Assembly: GCA_020072585.1 (NCBI GenBank)
Contig: JAIQGL010000018.1
Coordinates: 124,001-188,000, forward strand
Source: Terriglobia bacterium
GTDB lineage: Bacteria > Acidobacteriota > Terriglobia > Terriglobales > Acidobacteriaceae
DNA length: 64,000 nt
Direction of reading: 5' to 3'
Under the pieces are notes generated by a model. That model saw only the letters and a program-made list of their open reading frames with translations, was not told the origin of the DNA and did not search any database. Position numbers and translations under genes: made by a program. Of the stretch, positions 51,001 through 57,793 are shown piece after piece (the stretch's first letter is position 1; every line of letters starts with the position of its first letter).

Positions 51001-52405
51001 TTATTCCCAGGCTTTGCCACAATCCCTGGTTAGCCAAAGCAGCACCTTGCGCAAAAGCCAAGACACGAGTGAGCTCATTCGCCGGTAAAATATCGAGTTC
51101 AGCCACCAGTCCGTGAGGCTTGGCCACCATATCTTCAACAAGCTGGTGGAACGAAGCCAACAAGCACTCTACGGTTTCGGGGTCGAATATTCCTTTCTGG
51201 AAGTGAATCGAAATTCGCAGCGATTCTCCCTGTGCCACTTCTACCGTCAAGACGGCATGTGCATTTTCTCTCGCCTGACCAGAAAGGAACTGCAAATCCG
51301 TGGTGGTGGGTCTGGCCGTGGAGGCCTGCTCTTTGAAAACGGTATTAAAGAGTTTCTTTGGCGAAGCGCCCCCAACCTGGCTCAGCGGCAAAAAGTTGTA
51401 GCGGTTGACATTGATGATCTGCTGCTGCAAAGAATGCAGCAGCTTTGTAACTGTTTCGCCGGTCTGCGTCTGGACCCGCACAGGCAGCGTATGCGCGAAC
51501 TTGCCGGCAATTCTTTGATTGCCAGCCAACCCCGAAGCGCGGCCATCCAGATTCAATCCAAAAGTGACATCGGACGCGCCAGTATACCGGGCCAACAGGA
51601 TCGCCCATGCTCCCTGAAGAACGACTGGAACACTCACGCCAGATTGCGCGGCCAATGCCTCTACTGCCAAAGTTAAATTGGAGCTGAAAGTGCAATCACA
51701 CTGTACGTATGCTCTCTCTTCTGCGCCCTGGGAATGATCTGGTGTAAAGTGTGTGATCGATGCCCCATCGAGATGCTGCTCCCAATAGCGTAGTGCCTCG
51801 TCTGAATCCTGCCGCTTCAGCCACAGAATGAAATCTTTAATGGTGGGCGTGTCCTGCTCTGATGGAACACTTTCTCTCGTCAGGGCCTCATAGATGGCTG
51901 AAACTTCCAGACGAAGCATCCCCACGGACTGGCGATCCACGAGAATGGGATGAAATGTCAGAAGCGTCTTGAATGCGCTATCCGACAGACGAAACACATT
52001 GACACGGAAAAGCGGTCCTTTGCCAAGATCGAACGGGACCATGAGTTCCTGACGAATGACACGCTGGAGAACTTCCTGCTGCCTGGCCGCAGGCTCATGG
52101 TTAAGGTTGTGGAGAGCTACCGAGACGCGCGAGCTGGCGCGGATGATCTGCACCGTCTGCTTACGGGCCTGGCGAAACAAGGTGCGCAAAATCGGATGAC
52201 GCTGGGCCAGCAAGTCCCATGAGCGCTTGAGCACCTCATCATTCAGTGGCCAGTCATTGCTCCAGAGCGCCTGCTCAACGTACTCCGCATGATTAGGATC
52301 TGAGAATATCTCCTGCTGAAGCGGAGAGAGCGCACAAATATCATCAACACTGCCGGGGGCAGCGGTGGTGTTTACCGCAGCGCCACTTACAAGACTGCTG
52401 CTCAC
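45047..52405 (-). CDS. NRPS: degenerate C, A remnant, PCP, C, C, A, PCP, TE
   Basis: 2452 residues. The first C (about 25-440) has HPILVDR at 152-158 in place of HHxxxDG, losing the catalytic second His. Residues about 455-545 are an A-domain scrap (PVGCIGEIAISG, then LTGQQGRWKWDGSLEL). PCP1 is at 565-635 (FFDLGGHSLNTIQ). C2 is at 650-1085 (HHILSDE) and C3 directly after at 1105-1530 (SHLILDG). The A domain (1565-2070) has TSGSTGIPKGAMVE and Lys in TANGKVDRQALP, with selectivity residues D-I-W-E-L-S-T-D-D-K. PCP2 has GGHSLKA near 2119. The TE (2170-2440) has GWSLGG, an Asp in FDSAIP and His in GSHYDMV. The GTG start is preceded by AAGGAGG. The TE should release the final product. Confidence 0.95.
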   Translation of the reverse strand: MSSSLVSGAAVNTTAAPGSVDDICALSPLQQEIFSDPNHAEYVEQALWSNDWPLNDEVLKRSWDLLAQRHPILRTLFRQARKQTVQIIRASSRVSVALHNLNHEPAARQQEVLQRVIRQELMVPFDLGKGPLFRVNVFRLSDSAFKTLLTFHPILVDRQSVGMLRLEVSAIYEALTRESVPSEQDTPTIKDFILWLKRQDSDEALRYWEQHLDGASITHFTPDHSQGAEERAYVQCDCTFSSNLTLAVEALAAQSGVSVPVVLQGAWAILLARYTGASDVTFGLNLDGRASGLAGNQRIAGKFAHTLPVRVQTQTGETVTKLLHSLQQQIINVNRYNFLPLSQVGGASPKKLFNTVFKEQASTARPTTTDLQFLSGQARENAHAVLTVEVAQGESLRISIHFQKGIFDPETVECLLASFHQLVEDMVAKPHGLVAELDILPANELTRVLAFAQGAALANQGLWQSLGITKLDSGTALFLFEQQQRLAPVGCIGEIAISGVDEASGDAEKFVSNPFAPTESSQLYLTGQQGRWKWDGSLELVAKPVDQVSAERCAPGGYIAPVTEIEKLVAQVWQEVLEVSQAGLNDDFFDLGGHSLNTIQIRSRLSQRLGINVPLKTIFANTGLEAQARAIAALAKGATQAGPGIPRLQKRKHYPVSHAQRRLWFLHRLDPDDRFYHTADYIVLDGPLNQPAFEQAFHALVERQEILRTSFTLVADEPVQRISENILTVPFHDLSALGQDEQTQTMKHLQDEVPKWLSDLEVPPVGALLVKLAEDKHVFILAIHHILSDEWSGQVVWRDLMELYSAACRKQRPNLPEVRIRYADFAVWQKERIEGGKLAESERYWLGRLSGEIPKLKLPMETSQNGKRETDLLNEVIESGPELAEQLVRIAQAQDATPFMVKLALFKAFLSRITGQSDILLGSTTAGRDHPDIEPLIGLFVNVVALRTNLGGDPKFSEILARVKQSCVEAYAHQEYPFDLLVQRLAPAREAGQLPLLQAFFADIPQSEPKVIEGLRFTPVDVSNSMAAGVGGRKLPVGLGMVCHDGGGGKLTWRFLFRADHFAVETAQRLARQFKAFLANLAKNPDVPLSKIQTVWAESEIPLERITDREEFPLSFNQRDMWFQRQIHTEAGLNNLGALVTLSGPLDVEFFRQSLQAVVDRHDTLRTIFVERNGVPYQKVLASMPVAIAALDLSGRSEEEQTETVRKRRYEVIGEPYDFGAGPLFRTELLRLQENKHVLIFAFSHLILDGVYMAELFEQLAVSYESLMNGKPAALPPLKLQYQDFATWQDERLKQGLLEHHQGYWQQQLQAPLPAMSLPSDKDTRTVHSFELEFTQWPVRDEVFKGLKAFRKRYRTTMFRTVLAAFEVLLRKIIGEKELLLGVPFSSLPAHVSQALGFFGHAVPVRITLDDQQPFTQVLSDVNKTIGLAQEHLEYPLCEAVRGMQINRDPQRPLFPVVVSQVRDLDRTVGELRMSMDLRPVHAGVYHLWLTILESKDALHLGFYYNREVLEGRPLAMIQECLNELLAQVAANPEAPIGELGIVSGAERTKVLTELAGAISSPTAEGKGIVARIEHHAETKPHATAAVCGSAELSYEQLNQNANRLAHWLRDQGIGRESRIGVFGTRGLEMLTTLLGVLKSGAAFVPLDPEHPDVRINSILIKAKIDVLATSADLVMRGRELAAGASEPPQLICWHNIPDECGVSNPATWTNQPVSNPGVINGLRDLAYVCHTSGSTGIPKGAMVEHRGMLNHLLAKVNILGLNEESVVAQNASHCFDISIWQFFAALVAGGRVVVYPPEALFHPGSMLALVEQDGITVLETVPSLLEMMLNELAAGVKLPNLSYLISNAELLPVPLSRRWSQRFPHVALVNTYGATECSDDTTHQIVRDLSEATVRIPVGQSIAGAQHYVLDHELRPLPAGCIGQIAIAGDVVGRGYLANPAATARTFVPDPFRADGARLYLTGDLGRWNSAGELDFLGRTDNQVKVHGHRVELTEIEAALARVPGLRQVVVVVSDEQGSQRLLAYWVGDADVDGNILRNHARKELPVYMVPNAFVQMPALPLTANGKVDRQALPKPTESNASGFVPPRDEVEFKVAKLWKDELNISAVGVFDNFFERGGHSLKAVSLINRLQGEFKISLPLRTLFDHQTIDSLSRVIRERCQNASPLSQAAGRLVPLQAGNPSTLPLFLVHPHGGTVFCYQALAAALGDQVTVFGIQCRGLEEGEEPLASIPAMAAEYIKDIRLAQPEGPYQIAGWSLGGPIAFEVARQLESAGSKVALLGIFDSAIPSSSGKSLEQLLPPSMGANDFGSEMSMASFARWFFRADEKQFEGLSDTQIVNALKEMAQRAGMLPPDVSPAMLKRFIAVAISSGLALYGFQPENPVQTDIVLFRAAQSLVDDPQWWAPWTRGAVETVTVNGSHYDMVFPPAVQTLAAALKEKLGNPGGQRGSGV

Positions 52406-52452
52406 AAGCCCTCCTTTATTACAACGCCAGTTTCATTTTCCGGCCATTCATC

Positions 52453-53934
52453 TCAAGTGTTCCTCGGCTGGCCTGCCCGCTGAACCGTAACTTCCGCCAC
52501 AGAATTACCCGCAGCCGCCGCTTTTGCTTTTTCAGACAGCCAAAAAGCATCCTGCTGATCTTCCGGCAGCATTAATTGCGATACCGGAACGTCCGGCTGG
52601 GCGACCACCCGTTGCACAGTCTTCTCCACCCAGTCCGCCCACTCGCGCGCACGAGTGCGGTCAAAAAGTTCATGAGAGTAGGCAAGAATGACTTCAAGAT
52701 CATCGTCTCTCTCCATAACTCCCAGCCACAGATCGTGGATGCTGGCGGTTACGTAGATCGAGCCGGTAAGATGCAGATCTCCAAGTGACCAATCCAGCTC
52801 GCCGAGCTGCGTAACCACGATTGGGCTCAGTGGCTGCATGGCATGCCGGCGATTTTTCAGTTTGCGCGTTAACTGCCGCACGGGGAATTCCCGGTTGGCC
52901 GAGACATTTCTCACCTGCAAGTCCACCGCACGCAACAGGTCAAGGAAGGTCTCTTCTCTATCGACCTTGAACCGCACCGGCAATAGATTGGCAAAAAAGC
53001 CAATCGAATGGCCCATCTCACGCGGGCGTGTGGAAAAATCAATGTCGAGCATCAGCTCACCGGTTTCACTCATCCGGGAAAAAAATAGAGTGAACGTGGC
53101 CAGCATCACGCGAAATAAAGTCGTGCGTGCCTGTCTCCCAATCTCGCGCAACCTCTTCACGATTCCGGTGTTCAAATTGAGCGCAACCTGCGATCTGACG
53201 ACGCGGGGGAACGGGACAGTGGAATCCGTGGGCAGATCAAGTTCGGGGAGCGGCTCCTGGAGCTGCTCGCGCCAAAAGCTGGTTGTGTCCGCCATCAGTC
53301 CCCGGCTCCAGCGCTCTTGTTGCCAGACACAGAAGTCGCCATACTGCAGGCCAGGCTTGGGAGGCAGAGCTTCTCCGCGGCGCAGCAAATCATAGGCCGT
53401 AACAATTTCTTTCATGAACTGGCCACTGTAGAACGCATCCAGAAGCAGATGATGAAACCCGACAATGAAGTAATGTTGATCATCGCTGGCGCGCAACAGT
53501 CCGGCGCGAAACAAGGGACCGGCGGCGAGGTCGTAAACGGGATCGGCCAACTCTGACAAGAGTGTCCAGACTCTATTTTCGCGATCACGCGTTGACAAAC
53601 CTGATGGCAGGTCCTGGACCGCGCATTCCACCTTCACGTCCATGACCTGCTGCACAGGAACATCGTCAGCGACAATGAAAATGGTCCGCAAGATCTCATG
53701 ACGATCCACTGTGTTCTGAATCGCTTGAGTAAAAACTGCAACATCAAGAGGGCCGGCGACGCTCATCTTGGCGCCCAGGTTCCACAAGCTGGATTCCGAA
53801 TCGAGTTGCGCCTGAAACCACATGTGCTGCTGGTTCAGTGACAGCGGATATTCCCTGCGGCCCGCGTGTCTTTCCAGCACAGGCATTGTGGTCTCTACCT
53901 GAATGTTTCCATTTGATTGACTATGCGAATTCAT
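52453..53934 (-). CDS. Stand-alone NRPS condensation domain protein
   Basis: 493 residues, one C domain opening YPLSLNQQHMWFQAQL and related to C1 of the 28746 NRPS and C3 of the 45047 NRPS. The active-site motif reads HHLLLDA, with both His kept and Gly replaced by Ala. As a free-standing protein placed before the NRPS it may transfer the first acyl group (from an ACP of the cluster) or act as a late amide-forming enzyme. AAGGTG precedes the ATG by about 6 nt. The gap to the next NRPS gene is 47 bp. Confidence 0.9.
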   Translation of the reverse strand: MNSHSQSNGNIQVETTMPVLERHAGRREYPLSLNQQHMWFQAQLDSESSLWNLGAKMSVAGPLDVAVFTQAIQNTVDRHEILRTIFIVADDVPVQQVMDVKVECAVQDLPSGLSTRDRENRVWTLLSELADPVYDLAAGPLFRAGLLRASDDQHYFIVGFHHLLLDAFYSGQFMKEIVTAYDLLRRGEALPPKPGLQYGDFCVWQQERWSRGLMADTTSFWREQLQEPLPELDLPTDSTVPFPRVVRSQVALNLNTGIVKRLREIGRQARTTLFRVMLATFTLFFSRMSETGELMLDIDFSTRPREMGHSIGFFANLLPVRFKVDREETFLDLLRAVDLQVRNVSANREFPVRQLTRKLKNRRHAMQPLSPIVVTQLGELDWSLGDLHLTGSIYVTASIHDLWLGVMERDDDLEVILAYSHELFDRTRAREWADWVEKTVQRVVAQPDVPVSQLMLPEDQQDAFWLSEKAKAAAAGNSVAEVTVQRAGQPRNT

Positions 53935-54001
53935 GCTGCACCTTGCTGAAAACCGACGTTCGTTCTAATGATCTTCATGGATAGCGCTAGTCTTCCTTGG
54001 C

Positions 54002-54034
54002 CTGGGCCGTCCCCGCACGGCGCGGACGGCCCAG
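54002..54034. promoter_or_regulatory. Strong intercistronic hairpin
   Basis: CTGGGCCGTCC (54002-54012) pairs perfectly with GGACGGCCCAG (54024-54034) across an 11-nt loop. It lies between the MbtH-like gene and the condensation-domain gene. No U-tract follows in either direction, so it is more likely to stabilise or process the mRNA, or attenuate partly, than to be a full terminator. Confidence 0.5.
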
Positions 54035-54037
54035 AAT

Positions 54038-54250
54038 TTAAGCAAGATATGTTGGTTGCCTCGCGCTCAGTGGACGCATATCTGTCCATACCTCGCTGAT
54101 ATACGCCAGGCATTCATCCAGGCTTCCTGTTTTGGGCACTGCTTCCCATCCCAGTGGCAGTTGGCGGATGGCCAGCCAAATTGAATACTGCTCCTCTGTG
54201 TTGCGAACGACCATGTAGGTCAGGTTGTTTTCAGGAGTCTTATAGTCCAT
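54038..54250 (-). CDS. MbtH-like protein
   Basis: 70 residues with the family signature NTEEQYSIWLAIRQLPLGW, a CLAYI segment and the WTDMRP ending. MbtH-like proteins bind and activate NRPS adenylation domains. The start is certain because GAAGGAGG lies just before the ATG at 54250. The same frame stays open for another 140 codons upstream, but that part is not family sequence. Its presence implies that one or both A domains in the cluster need an MbtH partner. Confidence 0.95.
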   Translation of the reverse strand: MDYKTPENNLTYMVVRNTEEQYSIWLAIRQLPLGWEAVPKTGSLDECLAYISEVWTDMRPLSARQPTYLA

Positions 54251-54588
54251 AGCCCCTCCTTCGCCTTTGGTGAAATTGCTTAGTGTCCACCACCGGACTC
54301 GCTGTCCGATGACATGTAACTCAATGCACGTTCCATTCCAACCTGCATACCTCCAGTTTTGCTGCAATTTCCTAGCGATTTGTTTAGCCAACATCTCTAA
54401 AGCCAATGAAAAGACCGCAGGTGGACTTAAGTCCTTACCAGACAGTCCCGAAATTGGGTCTGAATGTTGGGCGGAGATGAACATGCTGAGGGGCAAAACG
54501 CTAAGAATTGGTAGCCTATTGCGTTTCTTGCCGTCGCGCTGAACTCCAACTGGAAGGTGTTCCATTTGGGACTGTGAGATAGGTTGGC
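54251..54588. other. Spacer between glycosyltransferase and MbtH-like genes
   Basis: About 340 bp with a fortuitous open frame in phase with the MbtH-like gene but no ribosome-binding site or recognisable protein. It may contain an internal promoter. No repeat was seen. Confidence 0.4.
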
Positions 54589-55815
54589 CTATTTGGAGAT
54601 CAAGGAATGCTGATCCAATCCGTCCAGTTCCGGACCGGAATGCCCATAGGAGGACAGTTGCCTGCAATCGCCGATTCTCTGTGCTGCTGATTTGGCACCG
54701 TCTTCAGACTGGATGATGGCAGCCACCGTTTGCGCTCGCTCCTGATAACGCTCATATAGATCGAAGGTGTGACAGATTGCAGTAGAAAGCCGTTCGACCG
54801 ATAACTCCCGCTGGGGAATCACTGCAGAAGTAGTGCCGTGTTGCATGGTCAGGGCGCCCCAAGCCGGCTGGTCAATCATCCAGGGAACCACGATGGAGGG
54901 CACTCCTGCACGCAGGCACGCCGCAGTGGTTCCAACTCCGCCATGGTGAATAATCAAGCTGGCCTGATTGAAGAGCCAGCCATGGGGAGCGTGGCCAATC
55001 ATTTTGATGAATGGCGGTAGCGATTTTGCATCCAGTCCCAGTGACCTCCATCCTCTCTGGATGATGGTGCGCTTCCCTGCTGACTCAAGAGCTGCAATCA
55101 GTAATTTCGTGGTTGCGGCGGGATCTTTCGGAACCATGCTTCCGAAAGTCATGATAATCGGTTTTTCGCCGGCCGCAAGAAATTCAGCGAGCGGGCGGGA
55201 CGGAGAAAACGGCGTATCTTTGCAGAAAAAGAAGCCGGGAGCCTGGTGCGGGCTGAAGCCCGTCAATGCGGGGCTGATTGCGTACAGTGCCATGAATCGG
55301 GAATGCGAATCTTCTCCAAACGGATCATCCAAAGCCTGGAAGCCAAGCTGACATCGGCAGCGATTGATGGCCTCACCCGCCTGTTCTTTCGTCGCCTGGT
55401 CTTCTTCGCCAAAGTGCGCAAGACGGACAGTGATGAAGGGAATCCCAAGAGTCTCCTGCACCATGTGGGCGGCAAAGCTGTAGCAGGATGCCACCAACAC
55501 ATCCGCTTCCTCACACACATTGCTTAAATCGCGAAACATGGCCGGAACAGCGAAAGAGAAGCCTTCAAAGAATATGCTCCACTGCCGCGTGGGATCAGGC
55601 TCATTGACCATTTTCATGGAGAGTTGGCTGGCCCACTCGTTCTCCCAGAATGGCCCGACAGGCGCAAAGTCAATGCCAGTACCTTCGGCCATCGGCTGAA
55701 AATTAGGAGGTGCAGCAAGGATGACTGAGTGCCCCAGTTCTTTCAACTCTTGTCCCAACGCCAGAAATGGCATCACGTCACCCGTGGACCCGACACTATT
55801 CAGCACAATGCGCAT
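54589..55815 (-). CDS. Family 1 (UGT/MGT-type) glycosyltransferase
   Basis: 408 residues, GT-B fold. The N-terminal RIVLNSVGSTGDVMPFLALG is the acceptor-domain start of sterol/macrolide glycosyltransferases. The C-terminal donor motif is IIHHGGVGTTAACLRAGVPS, then PWMIDQPAWG. It should transfer a sugar from a nucleotide sugar to a lipophilic acceptor. Its place in the NRPS operon suggests glycosylation of the product, or glycosylation for self-protection. No sugar biosynthesis genes are in the window, so the donor is probably a common UDP-sugar. Confidence 0.9.
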   Translation of the reverse strand: MRIVLNSVGSTGDVMPFLALGQELKELGHSVILAAPPNFQPMAEGTGIDFAPVGPFWENEWASQLSMKMVNEPDPTRQWSIFFEGFSFAVPAMFRDLSNVCEEADVLVASCYSFAAHMVQETLGIPFITVRLAHFGEEDQATKEQAGEAINRCRCQLGFQALDDPFGEDSHSRFMALYAISPALTGFSPHQAPGFFFCKDTPFSPSRPLAEFLAAGEKPIIMTFGSMVPKDPAATTKLLIAALESAGKRTIIQRGWRSLGLDAKSLPPFIKMIGHAPHGWLFNQASLIIHHGGVGTTAACLRAGVPSIVVPWMIDQPAWGALTMQHGTTSAVIPQRELSVERLSTAICHTFDLYERYQERAQTVAAIIQSEDGAKSAAQRIGDCRQLSSYGHSGPELDGLDQHSLISK

Positions 55816-55911
55816 CGCAATCTCCCTTCACCTCAAAATCGAGCGGCAAAACGGGTGATTTCCAGGTGTTCTTTTTTGAAAAGCCATTTTGGGATGGCAG
55901 TTTGATTGGCC

Positions 55912-56805
55912 TTAGTCGCCACTGCTGTACACCGGCTCGGCTTCTCTGGTCCTTGTCTCTGTGGTCGCGGGGGTGAATATGGGTTCAAATGCCACCGGCA
56001 TTGAGACCCTGCCCAGCGATTTCAAGATACTGGCCACAACAAGGTGCGCACTCTGCTGGATAAAGAAATGGTCCCCTTCAAGAAGCCGTACTGTACAACT
56101 GCTGCGCGTATGGCGCTGCCATTCATGCAGGCGTTCAGACGGCGTGGTCACATCTCCAATACCGCCAAAAACAGTGATGGGATGTTGCAATGGTGTTCCA
56201 GGGGTGAATTGATAGGTCTCAGACAAGCGAAGGTCCGCACGCAGAAGAGGAATAAACATTTCCAGAAGACTGCTGTCGCCCAGGACTTCTGAAGGAGTTC
56301 CATTCAGGGTCCGCAATGCCTCTACAAACTCTTTATCGGGAAGACTATGGATATGGTATCCACCCCAGAGATGGGGAGCACGCATTCCGGAAGCAAAAAG
56401 ACGAAGCGGGGCCTTGCGTCCACTGGCCCTCAGAGCACGTGATAATTCAAACGAAATCAAAGCGCCCATGCTGTGTCCAAACAAAGCAAAAGGCTTGTCC
56501 AGCAGCGGATCAAGTACCGGGAGCAAGCGCTCAATCATGGTGCTCATGTCTTTAATCAATGGGCTCCGTGAATTGAAGCCACGGCCAGGAAGCTCAATCG
56601 CCACCACTTCCACTTCCGGCCCACACCAGTCGTGCCATTCACGAAATATGCGCGCGTTTCCGCCAGCATAGGGAAAACAGAACAGGCGTACCTTAGGTGA
56701 GGAGTGAGATGCCCGGCGAAACCAGCGCTCTGCCGCGGGCTTCTGCGTTATTGCATTCTCAATGTCGCACACATCACTGCTACAGGCATTTGCATTTGAG
56801 TTCAT
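55912..56805 (-). CDS. Type II thioesterase
   Basis: About 297 residues, alpha/beta hydrolase. It has FCFPYAGGNARIFREW, nucleophile Ser in LFGHSMGALISFEL, Asp in FGGIGDVTTP and His in LEGDHFFI. Such enzymes remove wrong acyl groups from NRPS carrier domains. I chose the ATG at 56805, with AAGGAGA about 9 nt upstream. The open frame continues to 57138, but a good sigma-54-type promoter lies within that extension, which argues it is not translated. It is the first gene of the minus-strand NRPS operon (thioesterase, glycosyltransferase, MbtH, C domain, NRPS, lyase, kinase). Confidence 0.9.
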   Translation of the reverse strand: MNSNANACSSDVCDIENAITQKPAAERWFRRASHSSPKVRLFCFPYAGGNARIFREWHDWCGPEVEVVAIELPGRGFNSRSPLIKDMSTMIERLLPVLDPLLDKPFALFGHSMGALISFELSRALRASGRKAPLRLFASGMRAPHLWGGYHIHSLPDKEFVEALRTLNGTPSEVLGDSSLLEMFIPLLRADLRLSETYQFTPGTPLQHPITVFGGIGDVTTPSERLHEWQRHTRSSCTVRLLEGDHFFIQQSAHLVVASILKSLGRVSMPVAFEPIFTPATTETRTREAEPVYSSGD

Positions 56806-56877
56806 GGAAGCATCTCTCCTTGGCTTACTGATGGCACCGCTTCTGCCAGCGCGGATGCATCTTTCCCGCTGCTGACT

Positions 56878-56896
56878 GAAGCAGTCATACTGCCAA
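56878..56896 (-). promoter_or_regulatory. Sigma-54-type promoter of the NRPS operon
   Basis: On the minus strand the sequence reads TTTGGCAGTATGACTGCTT. GG is at 56894-56893 and GC at 56882-56881, with correct 10-nt spacing and good -24 (TTGGCA) and -12 (CTGCTT) boxes. The predicted start near 56869 is about 64 nt before the thioesterase ATG. Confidence 0.6.
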
Positions 56897-57202
56897 ACCA
56901 GCTTCGTGCGGGTGCACGCTCGCTGAGCATTCCAGAAAATCTCCTTTTGTGACGTATTGCATAAGGATATGGTGCGTTCATGTGCGTTGTGAGCTGCAAA
57001 GAGCATGTTGCGGAAACTCTGAGTCAATTCTGGCGGATCGCGCATTATGACCCAATAAGGAACCAACTCTGGCAGCCAGATCTCCAACCGGTGTCCCAAT
57101 TTTGGTTCGCTTTCCTCGCATGAATCTTGTTTTTCCACTCACGGTTTACCCGTTTTCCTGCTATTTGGAGCATTCGCGTCCAGCAATCCTGTGCAAATGC
57201 GT

Positions 57203-57220
57203 TTGGCACCCGGTTTGCGA
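57203..57220 (+). promoter_or_regulatory. Sigma-54-type promoter of the fatty-acid-like operon
   Basis: TTTGGCACCCGGTTTGCG has GG at 57205-57206 and GC at 57217-57218, almost identical to the TTGGCAC-N5-TTGC consensus. It is the best promoter match in the window. The predicted start near 57230 gives a leader of about 80 nt before the dehydratase gene. Confidence 0.7.
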
Positions 57221-57310
57221 TTGCAAAGGGTGCAAGACCGGTTGGGTAAGCAAAGGTCTTGATGATTTTTCAGGGCGGCAATTTAAAAGAACTAATAAGA
57301 GGTGGGCACC

Positions 57311-57793
57311 GTGCGATGGTTTTTGATCGACCGACTGGAAGAATGCGAAGCCGGAAAGCGCGCTGTAGCTATTAAAGCTTTTTCACGTGCGGACCTTATC
57401 TTCATGGACCACTTCCCCGGACATGAGATTGTCCCAGGAGTGCTGGAGATCGAGATGATCGCGCAAACAGTGACAACTTGTGTACGGCTGTTGCGGCCAA
57501 AAACATTTGCAGTTCTCAGCAAGGTGGAGTCGGCCAGGTTCATGAAACCGATTGTGCCTGGCGACCAATGCAGAGTTACGGCCCAGATACTGAGGATGCG
57601 CCCGCACTACATTCAAGCCACGGGATACATCGAAGTGGCCGGTGTGAGAGTGGGAGAAGCGCAGTTCGTTGCCGCTATCGTTCCCGGAGTCGAGGTCGAC
57701 AGCAGGGACCCGTTGATTGAGGACTGGATACGACGCCAAGGAGGCTCTTGTGAGCAGGATTCAGTGGAAGCAAGCGTTGCGGCCTTCGCCTAG
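57311..57793 (+). CDS. 3-hydroxyacyl-ACP dehydratase (FabZ/FabA-like)
   Basis: About 160 residues, hot-dog fold. DHFPGHEIVPGVLEIEMIAQ contains the catalytic His (HFPG) and the acidic residue (EIE) of FabZ-type dehydratases. It removes water from 3-hydroxyacyl-ACP. The GTG at 57311 gives the family-typical start MRWFLIDRLEE and has AGAGGTGG 5-6 nt upstream; the GTG at 57302 is less likely. It is the first gene of the plus-strand acyl-chain operon and overlaps the next gene by 44 bp. Confidence 0.9.
   Translation: MRWFLIDRLEECEAGKRAVAIKAFSRADLIFMDHFPGHEIVPGVLEIEMIAQTVTTCVRLLRPKTFAVLSKVESARFMKPIVPGDQCRVTAQILRMRPHYIQATGYIEVAGVRVGEAQFVAAIVPGVEVDSRDPLIEDWIRRQGGSCEQDSVEASVAAFA

Larger units (their letters stand above)
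56806..57310. other. Divergent control region between NRPS and fatty-acid operons
   Basis: About 500 bp with promoters in both directions (56878-56896 minus and 57203-57220 plus). The minus strand is open for 111 codons from a GTG at 57138 in phase with the thioesterase. Parts look protein-like, but I found no family and no ribosome-binding site. The TGTCCA-N4-TGGACA palindrome is absent, so another activator is expected. Confidence 0.5.

Noticed and set aside
54251-54667. 139-codon N-terminal extension of the MbtH-like frame
   Set aside because: MbtH-like proteins are about 70 residues. A perfect ribosome-binding site marks the ATG at 54250, and the extension overlaps the glycosyltransferase gene.
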